From contig JANQSX010000132.1 of the NCBI GenBank assembly GCA_028279085.1, positions 1 through 13,651 on the forward strand: a stretch of DNA of 13,651 nucleotides, read 5' to 3'. The stretch is from Bdellovibrionales bacterium (lineage in GTDB: Bacteria > Bdellovibrionota > Bdellovibrionia > Bdellovibrionales > UBA1609). The first letter of the stretch is position 1. Each line of letters begins with the position of its first letter. The notes under the pieces are model-generated. The model worked only from the letters and a program-made list of their open reading frames with translations, did no database searches and was not told the origin of the DNA. The position numbers and the translations under genes were made by a program. Shown one piece after another: positions 1 to 8,503 of this stretch.

Positions 1-127
1 AAGAAATAAGGCAAGCTGTATTTCCTATAAAAGAAGATAATTTTAATGTTTTACTCTGCCACCTTAAACCATTGATAAGAGCACCGATTAAAGGAGTTAA
101 TACAAGACACACCAAAGCTATTTTCAA
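1..127 (-). CDS. nuoL: NADH-quinone oxidoreductase subunit L, N-terminal fragment (cut by window edge)
   Basis: This is the beginning of the large antiporter-like proton-pumping subunit of complex I; only the first 42 codons lie in the window. I read it on the minus strand from a TTG codon at 127-125: the product starts MKIALVCLVLLTPLIGALIN, and the LLTPLIGALINGL stretch is typical of the first membrane helix of NuoL. The start is well supported: an AGGAG ribosome site ends 8 bases upstream, and the TTG overlaps the nuoK stop codon by four bases (TTGA), implying translational coupling. The frame stays open to position 1. A MnhA/MrpA-type antiporter subunit has a similar N-terminus, but the position directly after nuoK makes NuoL by far the best call. 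nuoM and nuoN would be expected further left. Confidence 0.88.
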   Translation of the reverse strand, partial: MKIALVCLVLTPLIGALINGLRWQSKTLKLSSFIGNTACLIS

Positions 128-441
128 TATTTTTTCTCCTTCTCAGGGTCTCTTTCAAAGAGAAAATTTCTTTTTGGCCACTTTCTACTGATAATCACTA
201 TAAGGGCAAGCCCTACACCAGCTTCCGCTGCAGATATAGTCATTACAAAAAAAGCAGCCACCTGAGCGGAAAGCAAGGAATAAAACTGGCTAAAAGTCAC
301 AAAAGAAAGATTAACAGCATTAAGCATTAACTCTATACTCATTAAAATAACCAAAACATTTCGGCGACTCATCACACCAAACAGGCCAATGGAAAACAAC
401 AGCAAAGATACTAATAAAAAATGATTTAAACCTATATCCAT
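124..441 (-). CDS. nuoK: NADH-quinone oxidoreductase subunit K
   Basis: A small membrane subunit of complex I (105 residues; the family is about 100) forming part of the proton path between NuoJ/NuoH and the antiporter subunits. Three hydrophobic helices are visible at roughly residues 5-25, 29-50 and 58-85. The two buried glutamates needed for proton transfer in this family are present: E37 in SIELMLNAVNL and E73 in AAEAGVGLAL, matching E36 and E72 of the E. coli protein. The C-terminal tail (RDPEKEKKY) is charged and differs from the more usual DELN-type ending. The start is ATG, with an AAAGGT-like ribosome site a few bases upstream. It follows nuoJ after 99 non-coding bases, rather long for a nuo operon, and overlaps nuoL by four bases. 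Confidence 0.95.
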   Translation of the reverse strand: MDIGLNHFLLVSLLLFSIGLFGVMSRRNVLVILMSIELMLNAVNLSFVTFSQFYSLLSAQVAAFFVMTISAAEAGVGLALIVIISRKWPKRNFLFERDPEKEKKY

Positions 442-540
442 TTTTACCTTTTTTTATTAAGGATTAACTCTTAATTTTTAATTCTTTCACTCTTCTTTTA
501 CGAGTATTTTAGAAACTATCAGCACAAACAAAATTATTGA

Positions 541-1047
541 TTACGATGTTGTGACATTTTTTTGCGAACGACATAAAACAGCCACCCCCACAGCAATCAA
601 TAGAAGCAAAACACCCAAAACTTCAAAAGCCAAAACATATTTTGTAAAAAGAAGCCGAGAAAGCTCCTTGGTGGAAGTAGGTTCTATAACTTGAGCAGCA
701 AGAGGTTGAAATAAATGCAAAGAAAGAGGTAAGATCCCCGCTATTAAACCGATTAAAAAAAATAAGGAAGCTATCTTCGGCCACAACCCTTTGCTGAATA
801 AAACAGAATCCTCCTTTTTTAAATCAAAAAGCATTACTACCATCACAAAAAGAACCATGACCGCACCGGCATAAACCACGACTTGAACACCGGCTATAAA
901 ATGTGCTCCTAAAATAAAAAATAGACCTGCCAAAGCCAACATAGACCCAGCCAAATGCAAAGCAGAAACAACCAAATCCCTATGAAAAACTGTTACTAAT
1001 CCTCCATAAAGAACTAAAGCCGAAAAAAAAATAAATAATATTTCCAT
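541..1047 (-). CDS. nuoJ: NADH-quinone oxidoreductase subunit J
   Basis: A membrane subunit of complex I, 168 residues with five predicted hydrophobic helices. The third helix carries the conserved family segment QVVVYAGAVMVLFVMVVML (residues 55-73), the helix that undergoes a pi-bulge to alpha transition in complex I structures. The last helix carries KYVLAFEVLGVLLLL, whose glutamate (E142) sits in a conserved position. A charged loop (residues about 77-90) and a longer periplasmic or cytoplasmic loop around residues 115-135 separate the helices. The ATG start is the only good one, but the upstream sequence is a run of A with no clear Shine-Dalgarno motif. In most bacteria nuoI lies immediately upstream; here nuoH is followed directly by nuoJ after 101 AT-rich bases holding no coding remnant I can recognise. 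Confidence 0.95.
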   Translation of the reverse strand: MEILFIFFSALVLYGGLVTVFHRDLVVSALHLAGSMLALAGLFFILGAHFIAGVQVVVYAGAVMVLFVMVVMLFDLKKEDSVLFSKGLWPKIASLFFLIGLIAGILPLSLHLFQPLAAQVIEPTSTKELSRLLFTKYVLAFEVLGVLLLLIAVGVAVLCRSQKNVTTS

Positions 1048-1148
1048 ATCTTTTTTTTAGAACTCACTTATTTAAATGTAATATCTTCACTTTCTTTCAT
1101 AAATAACTATTTTCCTAAAATCCACATTAAGTTATATAAAAATAAGTC

Positions 1149-2288
1149 TTAAGCAAATAAAAACACACAAATTCCAGTTATAACAGTATTTACCAAAGCC
1201 CAGGGCAAAAGGGTTTTCCAACCTAAATCCATCAATTGATCATACCGAAAACGAGGAAGTGTCCATCTAACCCATATAAATATCCAAAGAAAAAATAACA
1301 ATTTAAACATAAATACACCATGTAAAATGAAAGCAGTCAGAACACTATTCCAAGTGGGAGAAAGGGAACTTAAAAACAAATTTATTTTTTCCGGGGTCAA
1401 AAATGGCCAAAAAGTATAACCGCCAAAGTAAAAAGTTACCATAAGAGCAGAAGCGACCAACATGTGTCCATATTCACCCATATAAAACATAATGATCTTC
1501 ACACCACTATACTCTGTATGATACCCAGCCACTAGTTCCGCTTCCGCTTCCGGCAAGTCAAAAGGAAGGCGATTGGCTTCAGCGAACAAAGCCACAAAAA
1601 GCAAAATGGCCCCTAAAGGTTGATAAAAAATTCCCCAATTAGGAAGAAAAGAAATGGTCACCACCTCACCGAAAAAATGAAAGGACAAAGGGCCGGTTTG
1701 AGCAGTAACCATTTCAGAAAAACTAAAAGTATTAAATAGCAAAATGACACCAACAATAGAAAGACTTAAAGCTAATTCATAGCTTATAGCCTGAGCGCTG
1801 GCCCGCAGAGCTCCATAGAGTGAAAACTTACTTCCAGAAGACCAACCGGCCAGTAAAAGAGAATACACAGCTAAAGAACTCACCCCTAGAACGAATACAA
1901 TACCGATACCCATCACGAAAGACTGAAAATGAAAAATATACGGGCCCCAACTTTGCCCCAGCCAGTGAAAAGCTTCCACCTTTATAGGTGTAGAAAGAGG
2001 AATAGCTCCAAAAGCCAAAGCGGCAGGAATCAGAGACAAAACGGGAGCTGCATAAAAAAAACCTTTTCGACCCTTATGTCCTAAAAAATCCTCTTTACAT
2101 AAAAATTTTACCAAATCCGCCAAGTTTTGCACTAAACCTAAAGGACCAATTCGATTGGGACCAAAACGATTTTGAATAAAAGCGGAGCCTCTTCTTTCCA
2201 CCCATACTAAAAGAGGCACCATCTGCACCATTAATAAAAAAATAACAGCTATTTTTATAAGATTAATTGTTATTTCAAATAAATCCAT
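1149..2288 (-). CDS. nuoH: NADH-quinone oxidoreductase subunit H
   Basis: NuoH anchors the peripheral arm of complex I to the membrane and forms much of the quinone-binding chamber. Family signatures are clear: VERRGSAFIQNRFGPNRIGP near the N-terminus, ASAQAISYELAL in the middle, FAEANRLPFDLPEAEAELVAG followed by YHTEYSG (the charged loop lining the quinone pocket), and WTLPRFRYDQLMDLGWK near the C-terminus. About eight hydrophobic helices are visible. I chose the ATG at 2288 (379 residues, MDLFEITINL); a TTG four codons upstream at 2300 gives 383 residues. Neither choice has ideal ribosome-site spacing: a GGAG lies 2 bases before the TTG and 14 before the ATG. The gene follows nuoA after a short gap, without the usual nuoB, C and D between them. 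Confidence 0.94.
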   Translation of the reverse strand: MDLFEITINLIKIAVIFLLMVQMVPLLVWVERRGSAFIQNRFGPNRIGPLGLVQNLADLVKFLCKEDFLGHKGRKGFFYAAPVLSLIPAALAFGAIPLSTPIKVEAFHWLGQSWGPYIFHFQSFVMGIGIVFVLGVSSLAVYSLLLAGWSSGSKFSLYGALRASAQAISYELALSLSIVGVILLFNTFSFSEMVTAQTGPLSFHFFGEVVTISFLPNWGIFYQPLGAILLFVALFAEANRLPFDLPEAEAELVAGYHTEYSGVKIIMFYMGEYGHMLVASALMVTFYFGGYTFWPFLTPEKINLFLSSLSPTWNSVLTAFILHGVFMFKLLFFLWIFIWVRWTLPRFRYDQLMDLGWKTLLPWALVNTVITGICVFLFA

Positions 2289-2364
2289 CTTTTGTACCAA
2301 AACTCCACTTCACTTTTTCATTTAAAGTCATCTGTAAATTCCTGATATTTGCATTTTCCACTTG

Positions 2365-2778
2365 TCATTTCCAGCTAAGAGCTTTAGAAAAAATTTCCCA
2401 AAACAAACCATAAACAAATATAAAAAGAAATATTACCATAGCTAATAACACTTCCAACCCTTCGCCTCGAGCTAAAAAATCCCTAAAAGACAAGGCCCAG
2501 GGATAAAGAAAAATAATTTCAATATCGAAAAGAATAAATAAAATAGCTGTTAAATAAAACTGGACCGGCACACGGGAGTTTTCTTTCTCTTCTTCCTCAA
2601 GGCCACATTCATAGGGAAGACTTTTAGCTTTAGTAAGAGGAGCTTTCGCCTTAGCGCTAAACAACCGAGCCACCGATAACATTAAAACTCCAAAGGTAAT
2701 AACAATTAAAATACAAGATAAAACCAGTACCACAAAACCTCCCTCCGAAAGAATACTTAAAACACCGGATTCTGCCAA
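2365..2778 (-). CDS. nuoA: NADH-quinone oxidoreductase subunit A
   Basis: A small complex I membrane subunit with three helices that encloses the quinone site together with NuoH. The conserved loop and second helix are plain: LPYECGLEEEE at residues 54-64, then QFYLTAILFILFDIEIIFLYPWAL, typical of NuoA in bacteria that keep the YECG form. Length is 137 residues from the TTG at 2778, which sits two codons after an in-frame stop and has no visible ribosome site. An alternative GTG at 2733 (residue 16) is preceded by GGAGG four bases away and would give 122 residues beginning directly at the first helix; both lengths fit the family, so the start is uncertain. It is the first gene of this nuo block and is divergent from mfd. 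Confidence 0.94.
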   Translation of the reverse strand: MAESGVLSILSEGGFVVLVLSCILIVITFGVLMLSVARLFSAKAKAPLTKAKSLPYECGLEEEEKENSRVPVQFYLTAILFILFDIEIIFLYPWALSFRDFLARGEGLEVLLAMVIFLFIFVYGLFWEIFSKALSWK

Positions 2779-2808
2779 TATTTAAATTGTTTATCAGTTG
2801 ATGTTTTT

Positions 2809-2823
2809 CTTCTTAAAAAGAAG
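2809..2823. repeat. Short perfect inverted repeat in the nuoA-mfd divergent intergenic region
   Basis: CTTCTT-AAA-AAGAAG: perfect 6-bp arms with a 3-bp centre, 31 bp upstream of the nuoA TTG start and 85 bp upstream of mfd. It could be an operator for either gene. The region is low in complexity, so chance is a serious alternative. Confidence 0.25.
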
Positions 2824-2879
2824 TCTTTTGGAAAATAGAAAATTTAAGGACTAAGTGATTTAATTCCTTTAAGATGTTC

Positions 2880-2897
2880 CTTATTATTTTAAATAAG
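2880..2897. repeat. Short AT-rich inverted repeat just upstream of mfd
   Basis: CTTATT-ATTTTA-AATAAG: perfect 6-bp arms around a 6-bp centre, ending 11 bases before the mfd ATG. It would lie in the mfd leader or overlap the -10 region. All arm bases but two are A or T, so a chance origin is likely. I record it because it is the second such dyad in this 130-bp intergenic stretch. Confidence 0.2.
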
Positions 2898-2908
2898 AAA
2901 GACTTTTT

Positions 2909-5900
2909 ATGTATAAAATTCCAAGCTCCTCTCAATTTGAAGTTTTGTTAGAACAAATCAAACCAGGGCAAACACAAAAAATACCTGGACCAACCCATCC
3001 ATTTCTCATTGCCTATCTGTTGCATCATTTAAAACCTATCGGGCCTTATATTTTAGTTTCCATGCAAAACTCCCTTTTATCACAAATTCATGAAGCTTTG
3101 CGTTTTTTTGAACCCGAACAAAAAGTTTTTTCTTTTAACAGTGAATTAGAAGAACATGGTTTTTCCAGACAGGAAGAAATGAAGTGGCTTCAACTAATGG
3201 CCAAAGCACAAATAGCTATAAAAACAGATATTTTTATGTTGAACCCCAAAAAATTAATACAAAAAACAATCCCACCAGATTTATTGAAAAAAAAATCTCT
3301 CTTTATTAAAAAAAATCAGTTATTACCTGTTAACTTTTCCACTTTTTTAATCAACCTGGGCTACCACAATCGTGATCGAGTAGAGCAAATGGGAGAATTT
3401 TCAATGAGAGGAGCGGTTTTAGACATCTTTTGTCCTCTGAATGGACCTCTACGAACAGAATTGATAGGAAATGAAATAACTCAAATAAAAACTTTTGATA
3501 TCAAATCTCAAAGGAGCACTAGAGAAATAGAAGAAGCGCAAATATCCCCTGCTTCACAATGGAGTGTTTATGAAAAAAAAGACTATTGGGAAAAAGTAAA
3601 AAAGCACATTAACTCTAAAGAAGGTGCTTTTTTTATTCCTTTTTCCTTTCAGGATTGGAATCGTTTTCTATTACAAGGAGAGATGGCTCTTTATACAGAA
3701 GATATTTCAAAAACTTTTACCTTTGAAAGTCATCAGAAAAAAAGCCCAAAAGATAAAAACACGGAGGAAAAAATAAAGAATTTATACGATTTCTTAAAAG
3801 CCTGGAAAGCTCCTTTTGTTTACAATTCCCCATTTACTTTCTTAAATCACTTTTCCCTATGTCCTTTTATATGGAACTTAGATGAACCAAATTTTTTAAA
3901 CAATCACCTCCTATCCTGGAAAGCAGAAATAACTGATCGGTGTAAAAATCAAAAGTTTTATCCTTCTTTTGCAGATATGTATCAAACTAAAAAAAGAGTT
4001 GAAAACGTCAGAGAAGCCATTTTTGATTCCCTTTCTTCTGTAAATTCAAAAAATTTAACTTCTTCACTCTCAAAAAACTTTACCTTATTAGAGAAAGACG
4101 AACAACTGCAAGAGCATTTAGAAAAACATTCCCTTACTATTTTTTCTTCAAAAAAGTTTTTTAAAAAACAGGAATGGCCGAAATATATAAAAAAACAAAG
4201 AAGACAGGGGACTTTAATTTTTATTTCCGCTGGTCGAGAACAGACCCAAAAAGAACTTAAGGAAACATTAGAAACCTCAAATCTACAAATAGGAAAGGAA
4301 AACCTGTGGTTTGAAAGAAAAGAATCTCAACAAGGCAATCCGAAAATTGTGCATTTGGTACAAGGTTTTTCATTTGAAAATTTAATCTGGTTAGAAGAAA
4401 ATCTGTTTCTCTTAAAAGCGGACTCCTTTCTATCTCCTCTTAAAAAAAAGGCCTCCCCTCCGGAGGAAAATATAAAAGCTTTGAGTTTTAATTTTGCTGA
4501 GCTTAAACCTGGAGATCTAGTGGTGCATAAACAATATGGAATCGGGCTTTTTCAACAATTAAAATTTTTAGATCTTGGAACAGGAAAAAATGAGTTTTTA
4601 ATTTTAAAATATAAAGACAATGATTTATTATATGTACCCATTCATGCCTTTCATCTTATACAAAAATATTCAGGACCACTCATAAACAATCAACAAATAT
4701 TGGACAAACTAGGAGATAAAAAGTGGTTTAACACAAAGGAAAAAGTAAAAAAACGAATAAAAAACATGACGATGGAATTAATGAATTTATATAGCCTCAG
4801 AAATTCTTTAAAAAGAAAAAAGTTTTCTATAGCCGGAGAGAATTTAAAAAAATTTGAAACAGAATTTCCTTTTCAGGAAACTCCTGACCAAAAAAAAGCC
4901 ATTGAAGATATATGGAATGATTTAACACAAAAAGACACCCCAACCGATCGCCTCATTTGTGGAGATACCGGTTTTGGAAAAACAGAAGTAGCACTAAGAG
5001 CTTGTTTTAAAGTTATAGAAGAAGGATTCCAAGTCTGTCTCATAGCTCCTACCACTATCTTGAGTTTTCAACATTTTGAAAGATTTAAAGAAAGACTGGC
5101 TAATTGGCCAATATCTATTTATTTGCTCAATCGCTTCACGTCCACATCGGAAAGAAAACATATTTTAAAAGAAACAAAATCCGGAAAAGCGGATATTTTA
5201 ATCGGCACCCACCGCATTTTAAGCCGAGATACCTACTTTAAAAAGCTAGGCTTACTCATTATTGATGAAGAGCATTTATTTGGAGTAAAAAGCAAAGAAA
5301 AAATTAAAAACTGGCACACTTATGTAGATACGATCAACCTTTCTGCCACACCCATTCCACGAAGCCTTAGCATGAGTCTTAGTGGATTAAGAGAAATAAG
5401 CCTTATTCTTACTCCCCCTTTGAATAGAAAATCTATAAAAACATTCATCAGTCCCTTTAAAAAAGAGCTTATAAAAAAAGCTATTTTAAAAGAACAAGAA
5501 AGAAAGGGACAGGTTATTTTTATCCATAATCGCATTTCCGATATTTTTAAAATTGAAAATCAATTAAAAACTCTTCTTCCTTCCTTGCGAATCCGAACAG
5601 CTCATGGAAAGATGAAAAATCTACAAGAAAAAATAGTCCTGGATTTTCTTCAAGAAAAGTTTGATCTCTTACTTTGCACTACTATCGTGGAATCGGGAAT
5701 GGATTTTCCAAAAGCCGGAACTTTATTTATTAATCAAGCAGAGCAGTTTGGACTTTCCCAACTTCACCAACTTAGAGGAAGAGTAGGTCGATCGGAACGA
5801 CAATCTTATTGTTATTTACTGACAGATCCCCATAAAAAAATATCTCAAACCGCTTTAGAAAGATTAAAGATCATCCAGGAAAATAATCAACCAGGAGCCG

Positions 5901-6487
5901 GTATTACTATCGCCCAGTATGATCTAGAAATGAGAGGGGCCGGAGAATTAATGGGAGCAGAACAATCCGGCTTTTTACAAAATGTAGGTTATGAAATGTA
6001 TTTCGAATTCTTACAGGAAAATATTTCTACTTTAAAAGATGAAAAAGCAATTTCTCCCGAACCGGATTTACAGTTTAAACAACCCGCTTTTATTCCCAGG
6101 AATTACATCCCTCATGAAAAAATGCGCTTGGTTTTTTATAAAAAATTAGCCTCAGCCCTCTCCAAAGAAGAAATAGAAAAAATTAAAACAGAACTAGAAG
6201 ACTTCGCCGGTCCTTTACCTCTAGAAACCACTCATCTTTTTCTCTTAAACCAGCTTCGTCTAATAGCTAAAAGCCTCCATGCAAGAGAGCTTTCTTATCG
6301 AAACCCGTGGCTTTATATTAGCTTTGAGGAAAATTCACCCTTATCTCATTTACAAATTGCAAAATGGGTGAAGGATGGTTTTTGTCATCTTCATAACCAA
6401 AACACTTTAAAATTTTTCTTGAAGGAAGAAAACTTAGAAAAAATTTTAAAAATTTTAGAAAAACTTATTTCTTCTCTAAAAATTTAA
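2909..6487 (+). CDS. mfd: Transcription-repair coupling factor Mfd
   Basis: Mfd is a double-stranded-DNA translocase that removes RNA polymerase stalled at lesions and recruits UvrA. The protein has 1192 residues, normal for the family. Visible parts in order: an N-terminal UvrB-like module with GEFSMRGAVLDIF (162-174) and FDIKSQRS (197-204); a poorly conserved, lysine-rich middle; the RNA-polymerase-interacting domain starting near LKPGDLVVHKQYGIG (532-546); the helicase core with Walker A GDTGFGKT (685-692), DEEH (786-789), LSATPIPR, CTTIVESGMDFP and LRGRVGRSERQ (955-965); MRGAGELMGAEQSG (from 1008); and a C-terminal domain that regulates UvrA binding. One oddity: the residue after DEEH is leucine (L790), where Mfd and RecG nearly always have arginine (RFG). 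The start is ATG with only a weak AAGAAAGA-type ribosome site. The gene stands alone on the plus strand. Confidence 0.96.
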   Translation: MYKIPSSSQFEVLLEQIKPGQTQKIPGPTHPFLIAYLLHHLKPIGPYILVSMQNSLLSQIHEALRFFEPEQKVFSFNSELEEHGFSRQEEMKWLQLMAKAQIAIKTDIFMLNPKKLIQKTIPPDLLKKKSLFIKKNQLLPVNFSTFLINLGYHNRDRVEQMGEFSMRGAVLDIFCPLNGPLRTELIGNEITQIKTFDIKSQRSTREIEEAQISPASQWSVYEKKDYWEKVKKHINSKEGAFFIPFSFQDWNRFLLQGEMALYTEDISKTFTFESHQKKSPKDKNTEEKIKNLYDFLKAWKAPFVYNSPFTFLNHFSLCPFIWNLDEPNFLNNHLLSWKAEITDRCKNQKFYPSFADMYQTKKRVENVREAIFDSLSSVNSKNLTSSLSKNFTLLEKDEQLQEHLEKHSLTIFSSKKFFKKQEWPKYIKKQRRQGTLIFISAGREQTQKELKETLETSNLQIGKENLWFERKESQQGNPKIVHLVQGFSFENLIWLEENLFLLKADSFLSPLKKKASPPEENIKALSFNFAELKPGDLVVHKQYGIGLFQQLKFLDLGTGKNEFLILKYKDNDLLYVPIHAFHLIQKYSGPLINNQQILDKLGDKKWFNTKEKVKKRIKNMTMELMNLYSLRNSLKRKKFSIAGENLKKFETEFPFQETPDQKKAIEDIWNDLTQKDTPTDRLICGDTGFGKTEVALRACFKVIEEGFQVCLIAPTTILSFQHFERFKERLANWPISIYLLNRFTSTSERKHILKETKSGKADILIGTHRILSRDTYFKKLGLLIIDEEHLFGVKSKEKIKNWHTYVDTINLSATPIPRSLSMSLSGLREISLILTPPLNRKSIKTFISPFKKELIKKAILKEQERKGQVIFIHNRISDIFKIENQLKTLLPSLRIRTAHGKMKNLQEKIVLDFLQEKFDLLLCTTIVESGMDFPKAGTLFINQAEQFGLSQLHQLRGRVGRSERQSYCYLLTDPHKKISQTALERLKIIQENNQPGAGITIAQYDLEMRGAGELMGAEQSGFLQNVGYEMYFEFLQENISTLKDEKAISPEPDLQFKQPAFIPRNYIPHEKMRLVFYKKLASALSKEEIEKIKTELEDFAGPLPLETTHLFLLNQLRLIAKSLHARELSYRNPWLYISFEENSPLSHLQIAKWVKDGFCHLHNQNTLKFFLKEENLEKILKILEKLISSLKI

Positions 6488-6539
6488 TGCCACAACTTCT
6501 ATTTAGACTACACAGCTTGATTAACCAGAAATGCAAAGA

Positions 6540-6941
6540 TTATTTTAATAACCTCAAAAAAGTTCTTTGCTTTCGCTCTTCCTGTTGAAGAGTTCTCATC
6601 TCTTCCGGAGAAAGATAAGGATCTTGCAACTTTTTCAAAATATCCTCCAAAGCTTTCCCTACTTTATCTTTATCTAATTCTTTTTTTGTTTCTGCTGATT
6701 CCGCCAACACCACTACTGTATCGGCTTGCACTTCACAATAACCCCAACTGACAGCTATTTCCTGAAAACCTTTTTCTTCATTAGATAAACAATATTTTAA
6801 CACACCGGAACCTAGAGTGGAAACCAGAGGGGCGTGACCGGGAAGAATTCCTATTTCCCCTTTTATACCAGGAATTAAAAGTTCTTTCACTGATGTAGAA
6901 TCTAAAACTATTTTTTCTGGTGTTACTATTGTCAACTTCAT
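6540..6941 (-). CDS. atpC: F1F0 ATP synthase epsilon subunit
   Basis: Epsilon is part of the rotating central stalk and can inhibit ATP hydrolysis through its C-terminal helices. The 133-residue product has the N-terminal beta-sandwich with the hallmark GEIGILPGHAPLV (28-40) and a GYCEVQADTVVVLAESAE segment (67-84), followed by a two-helix C-terminal domain (about 88-133) rich in lysine and glutamate. Length and domain order are complete. The start is ATG with a weak AGAG-type ribosome site. It is the last gene of the atp block, 70 bases after atpD, and its end faces the end of mfd across 52 bases without an obvious hairpin terminator. Confidence 0.95.
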   Translation of the reverse strand: MKLTIVTPEKIVLDSTSVKELLIPGIKGEIGILPGHAPLVSTLGSGVLKYCLSNEEKGFQEIAVSWGYCEVQADTVVVLAESAETKKELDKDKVGKALEDILKKLQDPYLSPEEMRTLQQEERKQRTFLRLLK

Positions 6942-7011
6942 TTTTTTCTCTGGAGTTAAAAAAATTTTAATCGCTTCTATAATATCCTTCTGAAATTTAA
7001 ACCGGAAACAA

Positions 7012-8400
7012 TCAAGTATTAAGAGTTTTTGCCTTCTCCCTTGCTTCTTCCAAAGTTCCTACCATATAAAATGCTTGCTCCGGCATATCATCACATTCCC
7101 CTTTAAGAATTTGAGAAAAACCATTTATTGTATCTTTAATATCCACATATTTTCCTTTCATACCAGTAAAAGGTTCTGCTACAAAAAATGGTTGGGATAA
7201 AAATTTTTGTATTTTCCGGGCACGAAACACTGTTTGTTTGTCTTCCTCGCTTAATTCATCCACTCCCAGGATAGCAATAATGTCTTGTAATTCTTCATAT
7301 CTTTGTAACACTTCCTGTACAGCTCGAGCGGTCCGATAATGTTCTTCCCCCACAATTTCCGGAGCTAAAAGACGAGAGGTGGAATTTAAAGGATGAACTG
7401 CCGGATAAATTCCTAATGCCGCAATTTCCCGATCCAAATTCGTTGTAGCATCCAAATGGGTAAAAGTAGTGGCCGGTGCCGGATCGGTATAGTCATCTGC
7501 CGGAACATAAATAGCCTGCACAGATGTAATAGAACCTTTTTTAGTGGAGGTGATTCTTTCTTGAAGCTCCCCCATTTCTGTTGCTAAAGTGGGTTGATAT
7601 CCTACAGCAGAAGGGATTCTACCAAGCAGAGCTGAAACTTCCGCTCCAGCCTGAGTAAAACGAAAAATATTATCTACAAAGAGTAAAACATCCTGACCTT
7701 CTTTATCCCTGAAATATTCCGCCACTGTCAGACCGCTTAAAGCCACTCTGGCTCTAGCCCCTGGCGGCTCATTCATCTGTCCATAAACCAAAGCTGTCTT
7801 TTCCAACACACCGGAGCCTTTCATCTCCAAAAAGAGATCGTTCCCCTCTCTTGTTCTTTCTCCAACTCCAGAAAAGACGGAATAGCCACCATGCTCACTA
7901 GCAATATTTCTTATCAACTCCATAATAATAACAGTCTTTCCCACACCAGCTCCTCCGAAAAGCCCCACTTTTCCTCCCTTCATATAAGGAGCAAGAAGAT
8001 CCACCACTTTAATACCTGTCATTAACATTTCCGTACTAGTAGATTGCTCCTCCAAAGAAGGAGAGGGCCTATGTATAGGCCAACTTTCTTTTGTTTTAAC
8101 AGGACCTGCTTCATCCACCGGTTCTCCAGTAACATTTAAAATTCTTCCCAGTACTTCTTTTCCTACCGGAACTTGAATTTTACGACCCGTGTTTATCACC
8201 TCTGTCCCACGAACCAAACCCTCTGTTGCTGACATAGCTATAGTCCGACATACATTATCACCCAAATGTTGAGCTACTTCTAAAGTTAAATTCTTATCTT
8301 TTACTTTCAAAGCGGTTAAAATAGATGGTAGCTTTTCTGATGGAAACTCCACATCCACTACCGGTCCTAATACTTGTTTAATTTGTCCGTTTGAATTCAC
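7012..8400 (-). CDS. atpD: F1F0 ATP synthase beta (catalytic) subunit
   Basis: Beta carries the catalytic nucleotide sites of F1, facing the cytoplasm. All key elements are present over 462 residues, with numbering close to the E. coli protein: P-loop GGAGVGKT (149-156, K155), catalytic E181 and R182 in GERTREGND, VDNIFRFTQAG (242-252), YVPADDYTDPAPATTF and the DELSEED segment (381-387) that couples to gamma. One deviation: the usual PAVDPLDSTSR reads PAVHPLNSTSR (333-343), changing two aspartates to H336 and N339. The start codon is GTG, firmly set by an AAGGAG ribosome site 7 bases upstream. It follows atpG after about 100 AT-rich bases and precedes atpC. Confidence 0.98.
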   Translation of the reverse strand: MNSNGQIKQVLGPVVDVEFPSEKLPSILTALKVKDKNLTLEVAQHLGDNVCRTIAMSATEGLVRGTEVINTGRKIQVPVGKEVLGRILNVTGEPVDEAGPVKTKESWPIHRPSPSLEEQSTSTEMLMTGIKVVDLLAPYMKGGKVGLFGGAGVGKTVIIMELIRNIASEHGGYSVFSGVGERTREGNDLFLEMKGSGVLEKTALVYGQMNEPPGARARVALSGLTVAEYFRDKEGQDVLLFVDNIFRFTQAGAEVSALLGRIPSAVGYQPTLATEMGELQERITSTKKGSITSVQAIYVPADDYTDPAPATTFTHLDATTNLDREIAALGIYPAVHPLNSTSRLLAPEIVGEEHYRTARAVQEVLQRYEELQDIIAILGVDELSEEDKQTVFRARKIQKFLSQPFFVAEPFTGMKGKYVDIKDTINGFSQILKGECDDMPEQAFYMVGTLEEAREKAKTLNT

Positions 8401-8503
8401 TGAATCGCTCCTTTTCTTATAGGTTTTTATTAAAAATTATTTCTTTTTATAAAAAAACTTATCGTTTTAAAAAATAGCCTCTCTTTACTGACGGATGTTT
8501 TAA

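Noticed and set aside
1048..1148. Degraded nuoI between nuoH and nuoJ
   Set aside because: The 101-base gap is AT-rich, too short, and contains no CxxCxxCxxxC ferredoxin-like coding remnant in any frame I read.
4873..5055. Minus-strand open frame inside mfd (60 codons), with a similar one at 5320-5535
   Set aside because: Both lie antisense to intact helicase motifs of mfd, show no family features and no ribosome site; they are shadow frames.
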